A DNA stretch of 64,000 nucleotides, taken from positions 434,001 through 498,000 of the forward strand of contig NZ_CP019607.1 of the NCBI RefSeq assembly GCF_001998865.1. The letters run 5' to 3'. The position numbers were made by a program, and so were the translations under genes. Positions 41,784 through 49,590 of the stretch are shown here, piece by piece (the first letter of the stretch is position 1; the number at the start of each line of letters is the position of its first letter). A model generated the notes under the pieces. It was not told the DNA's origin, did no database searches, and worked only from the letters and a program-made list of their open reading frames with translations. The DNA comes from Tessaracoccus flavescens (GTDB taxonomy: Bacteria; Actinomycetota; Actinomycetes; Propionibacteriales; Propionibacteriaceae).

Positions 41784-41987
41784 TCACACGGCCTCGCTCC
41801 TACCCTCTCGGGGACCGCTCAGCCGCAGCGGAGGAAGCAGCCCGGCATCGGACAAGACGGCGAGGGCGCGCTGCTCCGGCTCGACGAGTTCGACGCTCGG
41901 GTTGCCGAGGAGCACCGAGATCACGCAGTCCCCGCAGGCCGGCCCACGGGCCCGGCAGCTTTCACAGTCAACATGCATTGAGGTCAT
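41784..41987 (-). CDS. Small Cys-rich conserved actinobacterial protein
   Basis: 67-residue protein with the motif MHVDCESCRARGPACGDCVISVLLG, in which four Cys (C-x2-C and C-x2-C) could bind zinc or an iron-sulfur centre. The ending LAVLSDAGLLPPLRL is also recognisable. I recall close relatives in Streptomyces and others beside the same neighbours; the exact family name is not certain. Start is ATG 41987 or 41978. It stands between the NlpC/P60 gene and the DEDDh nuclease gene. Function unknown. Confidence 0.65.
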   Translation of the reverse strand: MTSMHVDCESCRARGPACGDCVISVLLGNPSVELVEPEQRALAVLSDAGLLPPLRLSGPREGRSEAV

Positions 41988-42036
41988 GACATGGAGTCTC
42001 GCCGTCACCTCTGACAAAACTGTCCGCGGCGACACG

Positions 42037-42042
42037 TAGCGT
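42037..42042 (+). promoter_or_regulatory. -10 box of the DEDDh/GIY-YIG nuclease gene (leaderless type)
   Basis: TAGCGT, 7 bases before the ATG at 42050, with CACGGGC between and no Shine-Dalgarno. Confidence 0.5.
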
Positions 42043-42049
42043 CACGGGC

Positions 42050-43780
42050 ATGCCGAACAAGACCGCCGTGCAACCGAGCTTCGACGAGCTGGGTGTCCCC
42101 CTCGCCGATGTGACGTTCGTGGTGGTCGATCTCGAGACCACCGGCGGCGCGGCCGACTCCGAGATCACGGAGGTCGGTGCCGTGAAGGTGCGCGGCGGCC
42201 AGGTCCTCGGCGAGTTCCAGACCCTCGTGCGCCCCTCCGCGCAGATCCCGCCCATGATCCAGGTCCTCACGGGCATCACCAACCAGATGGTGGCCGACGC
42301 CCCACCGGTGTCGGTCGTCCTGCCCGCGTTCGCCGAGTTCGCCGCCGACGCCGTGATCGTCGCGCACAACGCCCGCTTTGACACCGGCTTCCTCCGCCGC
42401 GGCTACGAGCGGCTCGGTCTAACCTGGCCGCGGCCGACGGTGGTCGACACGGTGGCCCTCGCCCGCTGCGCGCTGTTGCGCGACGAGGTGCCCAACTGCA
42501 AGCTGTCCACCCTCGCCCGCCACTTCAGGGCGGGCACCGAGCCCAACCACCGGGCGCTCAGCGACGCACGGGCCACCGTCGACGTGCTGCACGGACTGCT
42601 GGAGCGGGTGGGCAACCTCGGCGTCGGCTCGCTGGAGGACCTGATCGAGTTCACGGCGCAGGTCTCCCCCGACCGACGGGCCAAGCGGGCGTGGGCGAGC
42701 GAAGCGCCCGAGTGCGCCGGCGTGTACTACTTCGTCTCCGATGCCCCCGATGCCGCAGGCACGCTGCGCCGCGAGGTGCTCTACGTCGGCAAGTCGACCA
42801 ACCTGCGCCGCCGGGTCCGCTCGTACTTCTCTGCGGCAGAGAAGCGCGGCCGGATCCACGAGATGGTGCGCGTGGCGACGGGCGTCGAGTTCGTGCCCTG
42901 TGCCACCGGCCTGGAGGCAGAGGTGCGGGAGCTGCGCATGATCGAGTCGCTCTCGCCGCGCTACAACCGCCGTTCGAAGCAGCAGCGCAAGCTCTGGTGG
43001 CTGAAGCTCACCGACGAGGCGTTCCCGCGGCTCTCGGTGGTGGCGAGGGTCCGGGAAGGAGATCGGCACTTCGGCCCGTTCCGCACCCGCGACGCGGCCA
43101 ACGAGGCGGCGCTGACGCTCTATGACGCGTTCAAGCTGCGCAGGTGCACCACGCGGCTGTCCGCGCGTCGGCCGAGCCCCTCCTGCGCCCTCGCGGAGAT
43201 GGGCCGCTGCGTCGCGCCGTGCGAACTGGGCGATGGGGCCGCCGACTACCCAGGGATGGTCGAGGGCGTCGCGGCGAGCTGGCGTGGAGACGTGCGGCCG
43301 GTGCTGCGAAGCGTGCGGGGGCGGATGCGCAAGCTGATCGCTCAGGAGCGCTACGAGGAGGCGGGCGAGGTGTCCGACCGGCTGGCCGCCTACCACCGCA
43401 CGTCGGTGCGCTACCACCGGATCAGTTCGCTCGCCGCCTGCCGGGAACTGGTGGCCGCGATCCCCTCGGAGCGCGGGTGGGACATCCACGTGATCCGGCA
43501 CGGACGGCTGGCCGCCGCGACCTCGGCGCCGAGCCATCGGGCGCGCGCCGCGGCGGAGGAGGCCGCCGCGTCGGCGGAGACGGTGCTCGCCCCGGTCGGC
43601 GGGCTGCCCGCCTGCAGCATCGAGGAGGCCGAGCGGGTCGCCGCCTGGCTCGAGCTTCCTGGGGTGCGGCTGATCGATACCGACGGCGACTGGGCCTGGC
43701 CGCTCAACGTCGGGCTGCCGGAGGGCGCGCTTCCCGTCGAACTGCTGGGGCCGGAGCCGCTGGTTCCCCTCACGGGCTGA
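42050..43780 (+). CDS. DEDDh 3'-5' exonuclease fused to a UvrC-like GIY-YIG domain
   Basis: 576-residue two-domain nuclease. Residues 20-190 form a DnaQ-like DEDDh exonuclease (FVVVDLETTGG, VIVAHNARFDTGFL, LSDARATVDVL). A UvrC-type GIY-YIG nuclease follows from about 225: GVYYFVSDAPD, EVLYVGKSTNLRRRVRSYF, ATGLEAEVRELRMIESLSPRYN. A UvrC-like middle and an MGRCVAPCELG Cys segment come after it. Members of this family (M. tuberculosis Rv2191-like) may be a single-chain repair nuclease; the substrate is not established. The UvrC catalytic RNase H and HhH parts are missing. Confidence 0.85.
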   Translation: MPNKTAVQPSFDELGVPLADVTFVVVDLETTGGAADSEITEVGAVKVRGGQVLGEFQTLVRPSAQIPPMIQVLTGITNQMVADAPPVSVVLPAFAEFAADAVIVAHNARFDTGFLRRGYERLGLTWPRPTVVDTVALARCALLRDEVPNCKLSTLARHFRAGTEPNHRALSDARATVDVLHGLLERVGNLGVGSLEDLIEFTAQVSPDRRAKRAWASEAPECAGVYYFVSDAPDAAGTLRREVLYVGKSTNLRRRVRSYFSAAEKRGRIHEMVRVATGVEFVPCATGLEAEVRELRMIESLSPRYNRRSKQQRKLWWLKLTDEAFPRLSVVARVREGDRHFGPFRTRDAANEAALTLYDAFKLRRCTTRLSARRPSPSCALAEMGRCVAPCELGDGAADYPGMVEGVAASWRGDVRPVLRSVRGRMRKLIAQERYEEAGEVSDRLAAYHRTSVRYHRISSLAACRELVAAIPSERGWDIHVIRHGRLAAATSAPSHRARAAAEEAAASAETVLAPVGGLPACSIEEAERVAAWLELPGVRLIDTDGDWAWPLNVGLPEGALPVELLGPEPLVPLTG

Positions 43781-43796
43781 CCGACGGGCAGCAGAA

Positions 43797-43824
43797 GACC
43801 CGCCGGCCTCGGGCGCGGCGGGTC
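43797..43824. terminator. Bidirectional hairpin terminator between nuclease and cyclophilin genes
   Basis: Perfect 9-bp stem GACCCGCCG / CGGCGGGTC with a 10-base loop, in the 56-base gap between two convergent genes. Confidence 0.7.
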
Positions 43825-43836
43825 CTACGGGGACGA

Positions 43837-44346
43837 TCAGGCCAGCGTGACCGACTCGATCACGACGGGCTCGACCGGACGGTCACCGAAGCTCGTCTTG
43901 GTGGTGGCGATCGCGTCGACGACCTTCTGGCTCTCGGCGTCCTTGACCTCACCGAAGATGGTGTGGCGGCGGTTCAGGTGCGGCGTCGGCGCGACGGTGA
44001 TGAAGAACTGCGAACCGTTGGTCGCCGGGCCGCGGTTGGCCATGGCGAGCAGGTAGGGGCGGTCGAACGACAGGTCCGGGTGGAACTCGTCCGCGAACGT
44101 GTAGCCGGGCTCGCCGGTGCCGTCGCCGCGACGGTCGCCGCCCTGGATCATGAAGCCGTCGATGACGCGGTGGAACGGGACCCCGTCGTAGAAGTTCGCG
44201 GTGGTCTGCTCGCCGGTGACCGGGTCGCGGAACTCCTTGGTGCCGCCTGCGAGGCCGACGAAGTTCTCGACCGTCTTCGGCGCGTGGTCGGCGAAGAGCT
44301 CGATGACGATGTCGCCGCGGTTGGTGTGCAGGGTTGCAGTGCTCAC
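43837..44346 (-). CDS. Cyclophilin-type peptidyl-prolyl cis-trans isomerase
   Basis: 169-residue cytoplasmic cyclophilin folding proline-containing proteins. Core motifs are [34 protein letters not shown] (with the catalytic Arg and Phe), [20 protein letters not shown], and the Trp-equivalent position falls in that segment as His (HLNRRH in place of HLD-KH or W). GTG start with AAGGA spaced 7 bases upstream. It is convergent with the nuclease gene through a terminator, and divergent from the VOC gene with a 130-base spacer. Confidence 0.92.
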   Translation of the reverse strand: MSTATLHTNRGDIVIELFADHAPKTVENFVGLAGGTKEFRDPVTGEQTTANFYDGVPFHRVIDGFMIQGGDRRGDGTGEPGYTFADEFHPDLSFDRPYLLAMANRGPATNGSQFFITVAPTPHLNRRHTIFGEVKDAESQKVVDAIATTKTSFGDRPVEPVVIESVTLA

Positions 44347-44476
44347 GTGTGTCCTTCTTCTCGGGTGTTGTCCACTCCAGTGTCGCAGACGCGCAGATAA
44401 CCTCTGTCATCAGCCACGGCTCACGGTCGAGCCGGGGCAGGCGCACCGAAGCGCCGCCTGACCGGAAGGACGCACC

Positions 44477-44920
44477 ATGCCCCTGCTCAACCACGTCGGC
44501 ATCACCGTGTCGATCCTCGAACGATCGATCGACTTCTACACGAGGCTCGGCCTGCAGCCCCCTCCGCCGGACTGGGTCTTCACCATCGAGGGCGACTGGC
44601 TGAGCAGACTCGTCGCGGAGGACGACGCCGTGATCCGGGTCGCCTTCCTCCCGATGGGCGAGGGCGCAGTGCTCGAACTGCTGGAGTACCGGCAGCCGCA
44701 GGGCGAGCAGTCCAACAGCCGACCCAACCGCGATGTCGGCGCGATGCACGTCGCGCTCAACGTGGACGACATCGACGCGGTCTATGCCGACCTCAAGGAC
44801 AGCCTCGCCTTCAACTCGGAGCCGCAGACGGTTGCCACGGGCCCATGGGCGGGAAACCGGGTCGCCTACCTGAGCGATCCGGACGGCACGCCGGTGGAAC
44901 TGGTGATGGACGTCTCCTGA
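44477..44920 (+). CDS. VOC/glyoxalase family protein
   Basis: 147-residue vicinal oxygen chelate protein. It has the paired beta-alpha-beta-beta-beta repeats: LNHVGITVSILERSIDFYTRLG, then MHVALNVDDIDAVYADLK and VAYLSDPDGTPVELVMD. Metal ligands are His in NHVGI, His in MHVAL and Glu in PVELVM, matching a lactoylglutathione lyase/methylmalonyl-CoA epimerase-like site; Glu in the first repeat is VLELLEY. Substrate unknown. Good Shine-Dalgarno GGAAGGA upstream of ATG. Confidence 0.8.
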   Translation: MPLLNHVGITVSILERSIDFYTRLGLQPPPPDWVFTIEGDWLSRLVAEDDAVIRVAFLPMGEGAVLELLEYRQPQGEQSNSRPNRDVGAMHVALNVDDIDAVYADLKDSLAFNSEPQTVATGPWAGNRVAYLSDPDGTPVELVMDVS

Positions 44921-44969
44921 ACCTCCGCCCGTGCCGCGCCGTCACCGGTGCCTGTTCGGGCGTTCGCCC

Positions 44970-44997
44970 TTGATGGGGACCGACTACCCGGTAGCGT
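44970..44997 (+). promoter_or_regulatory. Promoter of the sunset-domain protein gene
   Basis: TTGATG (44970-44975) and TAGCGT (44992-44997) with a 16-base spacer. Transcription would start near 45004, giving a leader of about 35 bases that contains the GGGAGGA ribosome site. Confidence 0.55.
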
Positions 44998-45038
44998 GGA
45001 GTCTGCTCGATTACGAGCCTCAACATTGGGAGGAACTT

Positions 45039-45950
45039 GTGAAGAAGTCACGAGAGCTGAAGAAGGCCGCCGCGGAGACCGCCTCCGCCGCCGCCGAGTA
45101 CTCATCGACCGCATTGAAGGACGGCCTGGACAAGGCCCAGGAACTGCTGGCCGAGGCCCAGAAGCAGGCGGGTCCGATTCTGCGCGACGCGAAGGTCCGC
45201 ACCGCCGACTTCGCATCCCGCAGGCTGGACGACCTTGAGCCCCACATCAAGGACGCGCTGGAGAAGGTCTCGCCAGCCGTCGACGCGGCCCGCGACAAGG
45301 TCACCGACGATCTGCTTCCGAAGCTGCAGGGTGCGCTGCACCAGGCCGCGGAGCATCCAGCGGTCGCCGAGGCCACGAAGCGCGGCTCGGCCGCGGTCCA
45401 GGCGCTGAAGGGCGAGCTGGAGCCGGTGAAGAAGAAGAGCAAGTTCAAGAAGGTGGCCAAGTTCCTCGCCATCGGCGCCATCGTCGCAGGCGCGGTCGCC
45501 GCGGTGCGCCACTTCCTTGCGCCGAAGGACGACGGCTGGACGGCCCACGAGCCGTCGAAGGCGTACGTGAACAACAACGACACGTTCACCAACGCCGCAA
45601 AGTTCGCCTCCGACATCAACAACCCGTCCGAGCACGAGGTCGTCGTCTCCGAGGAGGAGCTCGAGGAGCAGGCCGACATGACTGCCGAAGGCGGCCCCGC
45701 TCCCGACGTGACCTTCGTCACCGAGCAGGACGTCGAGCACGAGGAGGCCGACGCGAAGCCTGCCGAGTCCTACGGCGAGGGTTCCTACGTCGGTTCGGAG
45801 CCCCCGGCCGACTTCACCATCAAGGGCAACGAGCGCTCGAAGAAGTACCACGTGCCCGGCACCGGTGGCTACGAGCGCACGATCGCCGAGGTGTGGTTCA
45901 ACTCGGAGGACGCCGCACAGGCTGCAGGGTTCACCAAGGCCCAGCGCTGA
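45039..45950 (+). CDS. Membrane protein with C-terminal sunset domain
   Basis: 303-residue protein starting VKKSRELKKAAAETASA. It is Ala/Lys/Glu-rich with a long helical N-terminal half, one membrane helix (VAKFLAIGAIVAGAVAAVRH) near residue 150, an acidic middle and a C-terminal sunset domain (FTIKGNERSKKYHVPGTGGY, then AEVWFNSEDAAQAAGFTKA). Sunset domains occur on actinobacterial envelope proteins; their ligand is unknown. The GTG is supported by GGGAGGA upstream. A strong terminator follows at 45968. Confidence 0.75.
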   Translation: MKKSRELKKAAAETASAAAEYSSTALKDGLDKAQELLAEAQKQAGPILRDAKVRTADFASRRLDDLEPHIKDALEKVSPAVDAARDKVTDDLLPKLQGALHQAAEHPAVAEATKRGSAAVQALKGELEPVKKKSKFKKVAKFLAIGAIVAGAVAAVRHFLAPKDDGWTAHEPSKAYVNNNDTFTNAAKFASDINNPSEHEVVVSEEELEEQADMTAEGGPAPDVTFVTEQDVEHEEADAKPAESYGEGSYVGSEPPADFTIKGNERSKKYHVPGTGGYERTIAEVWFNSEDAAQAAGFTKAQR

Positions 45951-45967
45951 TCCGCTGACGCACTGAG

Positions 45968-45996
45968 AAGGGCGGCCCCGTTCGGGGGCCGCCCTT
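45968..45996. terminator. Strong bidirectional hairpin terminator
   Basis: Perfect 12-bp stem AAGGGCGGCCCC / GGGGCCGCCCTT, loop of 5 bases, followed by TCTC. It lies between the convergent sunset-domain and glycosylase genes. Confidence 0.85.
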
Positions 45997-46010
45997 TCTC
46001 GTCTCCAGGC

Positions 46011-47207
46011 TCAGATCACCCGGGCGAGGTCGGCGACCCAGGTGCCTGGCCCGGTGAGTGAGACCTCGCTCAACCCCTGCCAGGCTGCCGCCTCGTGCAG
46101 CAGGGGCGCCACCCTGCCCGCCAGTTCCCGCGACCGAGTCACCTGCGTCGGCTCGACGTGCGCATGCTGGACCCGCAGCACGCCCGCCTTCCTGTCGCTC
46201 TTGAGATCGATCCTGCCGACGATCTGGTCGTCGACGAGCACGGGCAGCACGTAGTAGCCGTGTTCGCGCTTCTCCTTCGGGGTGTAGATCGAGATCCGGT
46301 AGTGGAAGCCGAACAGCCGCTCGCCCCTCGGCCGGAACCAGACGAGCGGATCGAAGGGCGATAGCAGCGCCGCAGCCGTCACCGAGCGGGGCACCTTCGT
46401 CCGGGCGGCCAGATAGGCGGGCTTGTCCCAACCCTCGACGCTGACCTGCTCCAGTTGCCCGTCCGCCACGAGCCGTTCGAGGGCGGGCCGTGCCGTCGCC
46501 GGCTTGAGGCGCGGATAGTCGGCCAGGTCCTCGAGCGTCGCGATCCCGTAGGCGAGGGAGGCTCGACGCACGAGTTCATGGATCGCCTCCTCACGCGGCA
46601 GCTCCTCGAGCGCCCGGTCCGGCAGGACCTGGTCTGCGAGGCCGAACCGGCGTTCGAACCGCTGCCTCCCCACCACGACCAGCTCGCCCTTGCGGAACAG
46701 CCAGTTCGCGGCCCAGTGCACGTCGTTGCGGTTCCACCATCCGCCTCCAGTCGAGACGTTGTCGGGGTGCTCGAGGTCGCGCACCCGGGTCGGGCCCCGA
46801 CCGGCGAACTCGGCGCGCACCTCGTCGAGGAGACGCCGGTTCTCCTCCCCCCACTGCCGGAACCCGTCACGCATGGACGCCTCCCGGTGCCAGGCCCACA
46901 GCGGCCAGTCGGCGACGGGCACGACGGTGGCCTCGTGCGCGATGTACTCGGTGTACTCGCCGAGCCCCCTGCCCTGGTCATGACGAAGCAGACGGTCGAG
47001 CGCCGAGCGCTCATACGGGCCGAGCCGGGCGAGCAGCGGCAGGTAGTGGCTCCGCTCGAAGACGTTGACCGAGTCGAGCTGCAGAACCCCCATCCGCGTG
47101 ATCTCGCGGCGCAGGGCCGCCGGGCCGACCGTCGCCGGTCTGGACGAGTCGAGGCCTTGGGCGCGGATGGCGATGCCACGGGCCGCGGCCTGGCTGACGT
47201 GACGCAT
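46011..47207 (-). CDS. Winged-helix DNA glycosylase, AlkZ/YcaQ family
   Basis: 398-residue protein of the HTH_42 family. The catalytic QxD motif is LQLDSVNVFERSHYLPL near residue 43, the same as in E. coli YcaQ (QID) rather than Streptomyces AlkZ (QxQ). It also has ARLGPY, EYTEYIAHEATVVPV, GGGWWNRNDVHWAANWLFRKGEL and the C-terminal LLSPFDPLVWFRPRGERLF. YcaQ-type enzymes unhook interstrand crosslinks and alkylated bases. A TATTCT box 6 bases before the ATG suggests a leaderless mRNA. It is divergent from the prepilin peptidase gene. Confidence 0.88.
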   Translation of the reverse strand: MRHVSQAAARGIAIRAQGLDSSRPATVGPAALRREITRMGVLQLDSVNVFERSHYLPLLARLGPYERSALDRLLRHDQGRGLGEYTEYIAHEATVVPVADWPLWAWHREASMRDGFRQWGEENRRLLDEVRAEFAGRGPTRVRDLEHPDNVSTGGGWWNRNDVHWAANWLFRKGELVVVGRQRFERRFGLADQVLPDRALEELPREEAIHELVRRASLAYGIATLEDLADYPRLKPATARPALERLVADGQLEQVSVEGWDKPAYLAARTKVPRSVTAAALLSPFDPLVWFRPRGERLFGFHYRISIYTPKEKREHGYYVLPVLVDDQIVGRIDLKSDRKAGVLRVQHAHVEPTQVTRSRELAGRVAPLLHEAAAWQGLSEVSLTGPGTWVADLARVI

Positions 47208-47213
47208 CTGCCC

Positions 47214-47219
47214 AGAATA
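47214..47219 (-). promoter_or_regulatory. -10 box of the glycosylase gene (leaderless type)
   Basis: TATTCT on the minus strand, 6 bases before the ATG at 47207, spacer GGGCAG. Confidence 0.5.
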
Positions 47220-47274
47220 GGGTGGGACTATCCACAGTTCGCGTCGACGGCCCGGTTCCGTCCGTCCGGCGGCC

Positions 47275-47280
47275 TACGCT
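47275..47280 (+). promoter_or_regulatory. -10 box of the prepilin peptidase gene (leaderless type)
   Basis: TACGCT, 6 bases before the ATG at 47287, spacer CACCCC with no Shine-Dalgarno. Confidence 0.5.
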
Positions 47281-47286
47281 CACCCC

Positions 47287-47934
47287 ATGGCCCTGTTCGC
47301 CGTGCTGCTGGTCGCCGTGCTCGCCACCCTCGGGTGGCGACTGCTGGTGCCGCGCGTGCGCGTCGAGGACGACGAGTCCCCCGACTTCGCCTCCCTCGTG
47401 ACCGGCCAGTCCACCCTTGCGGTGGCCCTGGCCGCCGTTCTCGCCGGCCAGGTGCTGTGGCTCACCCCGCAGTCCCACTGGTGGCTCTGGGTGCCCTATC
47501 TCGGGCTCGGCCTACCGCTGGTGGCGGTTGACCTGCGCACCACGTTCCTGCCGTTGCGGCTGAACTACCTCGTGGCAGGCGCAATGGCCGCCTGTCTCGT
47601 CCCGCTGACCGTGCACGACTGGCGCTCCGGGGTGGGCGCCCTCGCCGGGGCGGCGGCTCTCTTCGCCCTTTTCCATCTCGTGTGGCGCTTCGCACGGGGA
47701 ATCGGCTACGGCGATGTGCGGCTCGCGCTGCTCGTTGGCGCCGTCTCGGGCATGGCGGGCGTGCAGTTCGCGGCACTGGCGCTGCTTGCCGGAACAGCGC
47801 TCGGCGCGGTCCATGCGATCGCCCACGCCATCTGGGCCAGGCGCGATCCGGCGCGGGAGCGCCACTTCGCCTACGGCCCTGCGCTGTGGGCCGGACCGAT
47901 CGTCGCCGCCCTGCTCTCCCCTATCGTCGGGTAG
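47287..47934 (+). CDS. Prepilin peptidase, A24 family (short form)
   Basis: 215-residue polytopic membrane aspartic protease. Catalytic aspartates are in VAVDLRTTFLPLRLN and the GYGD motif (GIGYGDVRLALLVGAVSG). It lacks the N-terminal methylase domain of PilD, as is usual for actinobacterial and archaeal-like forms. Its substrate would be a type IV or Tad prepilin, but no pilin or tad gene is in the window. Ends in a 14-base tail-to-tail overlap with trpD. Confidence 0.85.
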   Translation: MALFAVLLVAVLATLGWRLLVPRVRVEDDESPDFASLVTGQSTLAVALAAVLAGQVLWLTPQSHWWLWVPYLGLGLPLVAVDLRTTFLPLRLNYLVAGAMAACLVPLTVHDWRSGVGALAGAAALFALFHLVWRFARGIGYGDVRLALLVGAVSGMAGVQFAALALLAGTALGAVHAIAHAIWARRDPARERHFAYGPALWAGPIVAALLSPIVG

Positions 47935-48958
47935 CGGCGATCCAGGCTTCGAGCGTCCGTGCGGCGGCGCCCGAGTCGATGGCCTGTTGCGCGTCGCGGA
48001 GCGGGCCGCGGAGCTGGTCGACCAGTTCCTTCACCGTCGAGATGCCGCGGTAGGCGAGCAGTCCGGCCGCCGCGTTGAGCACGACGATGTCACGCACCGG
48101 TCCCCTGGCGCCGTTGACCACCTCGTGCACGACGGCCGCATTGTGGTTGGCGTCGCCACCTGTGAGGTCGTGCGGGGCCGCGGGCTGCAGGTCGAGCTGG
48201 GTGGGGTCGAGCACGGTGCGGTGCACGCGCCCCTCGGCGATCATCCACACGTCGGAGGACGAGGTGGTGGTCAGTTCGTCGAGGCCGTCGAAGCCGCGGA
48301 AGACCATTCCGCGCGTCCCGCGCTCGGCGAGCACTCGGGCGATCACCGCGGCCATGTCGTCGTTGGCGACGCCGAGCGCCATGGCCCTCGGACGCGCCGG
48401 GTTGGCGAGAGGGCCGAGGAAGTTGAAGGTCGTCTGGATGCCGAGTTGCTTACGCACTCCCGCGACCGTCTTCATGGTCGGGTGGTACTGCTGGGCGAAC
48501 AGGAAGGCGATGCCGACCTCGTCGAGGATGCCTGCCTGCTTCTCGGGCTCGACGTCGATGCGCACGCCGAGGGCCTCGAGGGTGTCTGCGGTGCCGGACT
48601 GCGACGATGCGGCCCGCGCCCCGTGCTTGACCACCTTCGCCCCCGCGGCCGCCGCGACAATGGCGGCCATCGTGGAGACGTTGACTGTGTTCGCCCGGTC
48701 GCCGCCGGTGCCGACGATGTCGACGGCGTCAGGGTCGACGGAGATCGGCGTCGCCTTCGCAAGCATCGCCTCCGCAAGTCCGGAGATCTCGTCCTCCGTC
48801 TCGCCCTTGGCGCGCAGCGCGGTCAGCATGGCCGCGATCTGCACCTCCGAGGCACGCCCGGAGAGGATCTCGCCGAGGGCCCAGCTGGCCGCGGTCTCCT
48901 CGAGGCCCTCGCTGCGGACGAGGCCGGTGAGGATGTCCGGCCAACTGAACCCCGACAT
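47921..48958 (-). CDS. trpD: Anthranilate phosphoribosyltransferase TrpD
   Basis: 345-residue enzyme joining anthranilate with PRPP in tryptophan synthesis. Motifs are DIVGTGGDRANTVNVST near residue 79 (PRPP-binding GTGGD), KHGARAASSQSGTADTLEALG, FLGPLANPARP (anthranilate site), and GLDELTTT. The ATG at 48958 shares one base with the receiver-protein stop. Outside the usual trp operon, it sits next to ctaE as in M. tuberculosis. The longer frame upstream is shadow sequence. Confidence 0.95.
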   Translation of the reverse strand: MSGFSWPDILTGLVRSEGLEETAASWALGEILSGRASEVQIAAMLTALRAKGETEDEISGLAEAMLAKATPISVDPDAVDIVGTGGDRANTVNVSTMAAIVAAAAGAKVVKHGARAASSQSGTADTLEALGVRIDVEPEKQAGILDEVGIAFLFAQQYHPTMKTVAGVRKQLGIQTTFNFLGPLANPARPRAMALGVANDDMAAVIARVLAERGTRGMVFRGFDGLDELTTTSSSDVWMIAEGRVHRTVLDPTQLDLQPAAPHDLTGGDANHNAAVVHEVVNGARGPVRDIVVLNAAAGLLAYRGISTVKELVDQLRGPLRDAQQAIDSGAAARTLEAWIAATRR

Positions 48959-49365
48959 CACACAGCCTGTGCGAGGCGGGTGCGGATGAGGTTTGCGGCC
49001 TGCCGGGGCAGCGTGAGCGGATCGATCGGGAACGGCGCGACCGCCTCCGCACGGGTCCAGGACGCGAGCCACGCGTCGTCGACACGGGTGACGAGCAGCA
49101 TCACCGGCGCGCAGTCGGTGTACTCCTCCTTGACCTGGTGGGCGAGCCCGAAGCCACCGGAGGGCTGCGCGTTGCCGTCGAGGATCAGCAGCGAGTAGCT
49201 CTGGTCTTTGTCGAGGGTCCGCAGGAGGGCGCCCTGGGTCGCCACCTCGAACACCTCGATCTCCGGCAGGTCGGACGCGAGGCGGCGGCCGAGGGCGAGA
49301 CGGACGGCTTCGCGCACGGTCCGGTCGTCGGAGAACACCAGCACCTTGACGGGGGCTTCGCTCAT
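48958..49365 (-). CDS. Receiver-like single-domain protein
   Basis: 135-residue stand-alone receiver fold, EAPVKVLVFSDDRTVREAV then SYSLLILDGNAQPSGGFGL. The acidic pocket D-D near residue 13 and Asp in LILDGN are kept, and a Thr is in LLVTRV, but the invariant Lys is not evident (the region reads AVAPFPIDPLTL). It may be a pseudo-receiver acting without phosphorylation. It is coupled (TGATG) to trpD and lies upstream of ctaE on the other strand. I recall similar proteins between ctaE and trpD in other actinobacteria; function unknown. Confidence 0.7.
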   Translation of the reverse strand: MSEAPVKVLVFSDDRTVREAVRLALGRRLASDLPEIEVFEVATQGALLRTLDKDQSYSLLILDGNAQPSGGFGLAHQVKEEYTDCAPVMLLVTRVDDAWLASWTRAEAVAPFPIDPLTLPRQAANLIRTRLAQAV

Positions 49366-49590
49366 CAGTGGTCATTCCTTTGCGTTGTCGCTGTCGACCG
49401 GGGTCGAACTGCCTGCAGATGTCATCGTAGCCGTGCCACGCCCGACTGGCGCGCACGACCTCGTCGGGGCCTCGTGCCGCACCTTCCGGCCGGCGCATTA
49501 TCGCACCGGGGTGCCGGGAAACTACAGGGGGGTCTTTCAAACTTTCACCGCTGGCGTGACCTCCTCGGCTTTTGCGGCAATAATGACCCC

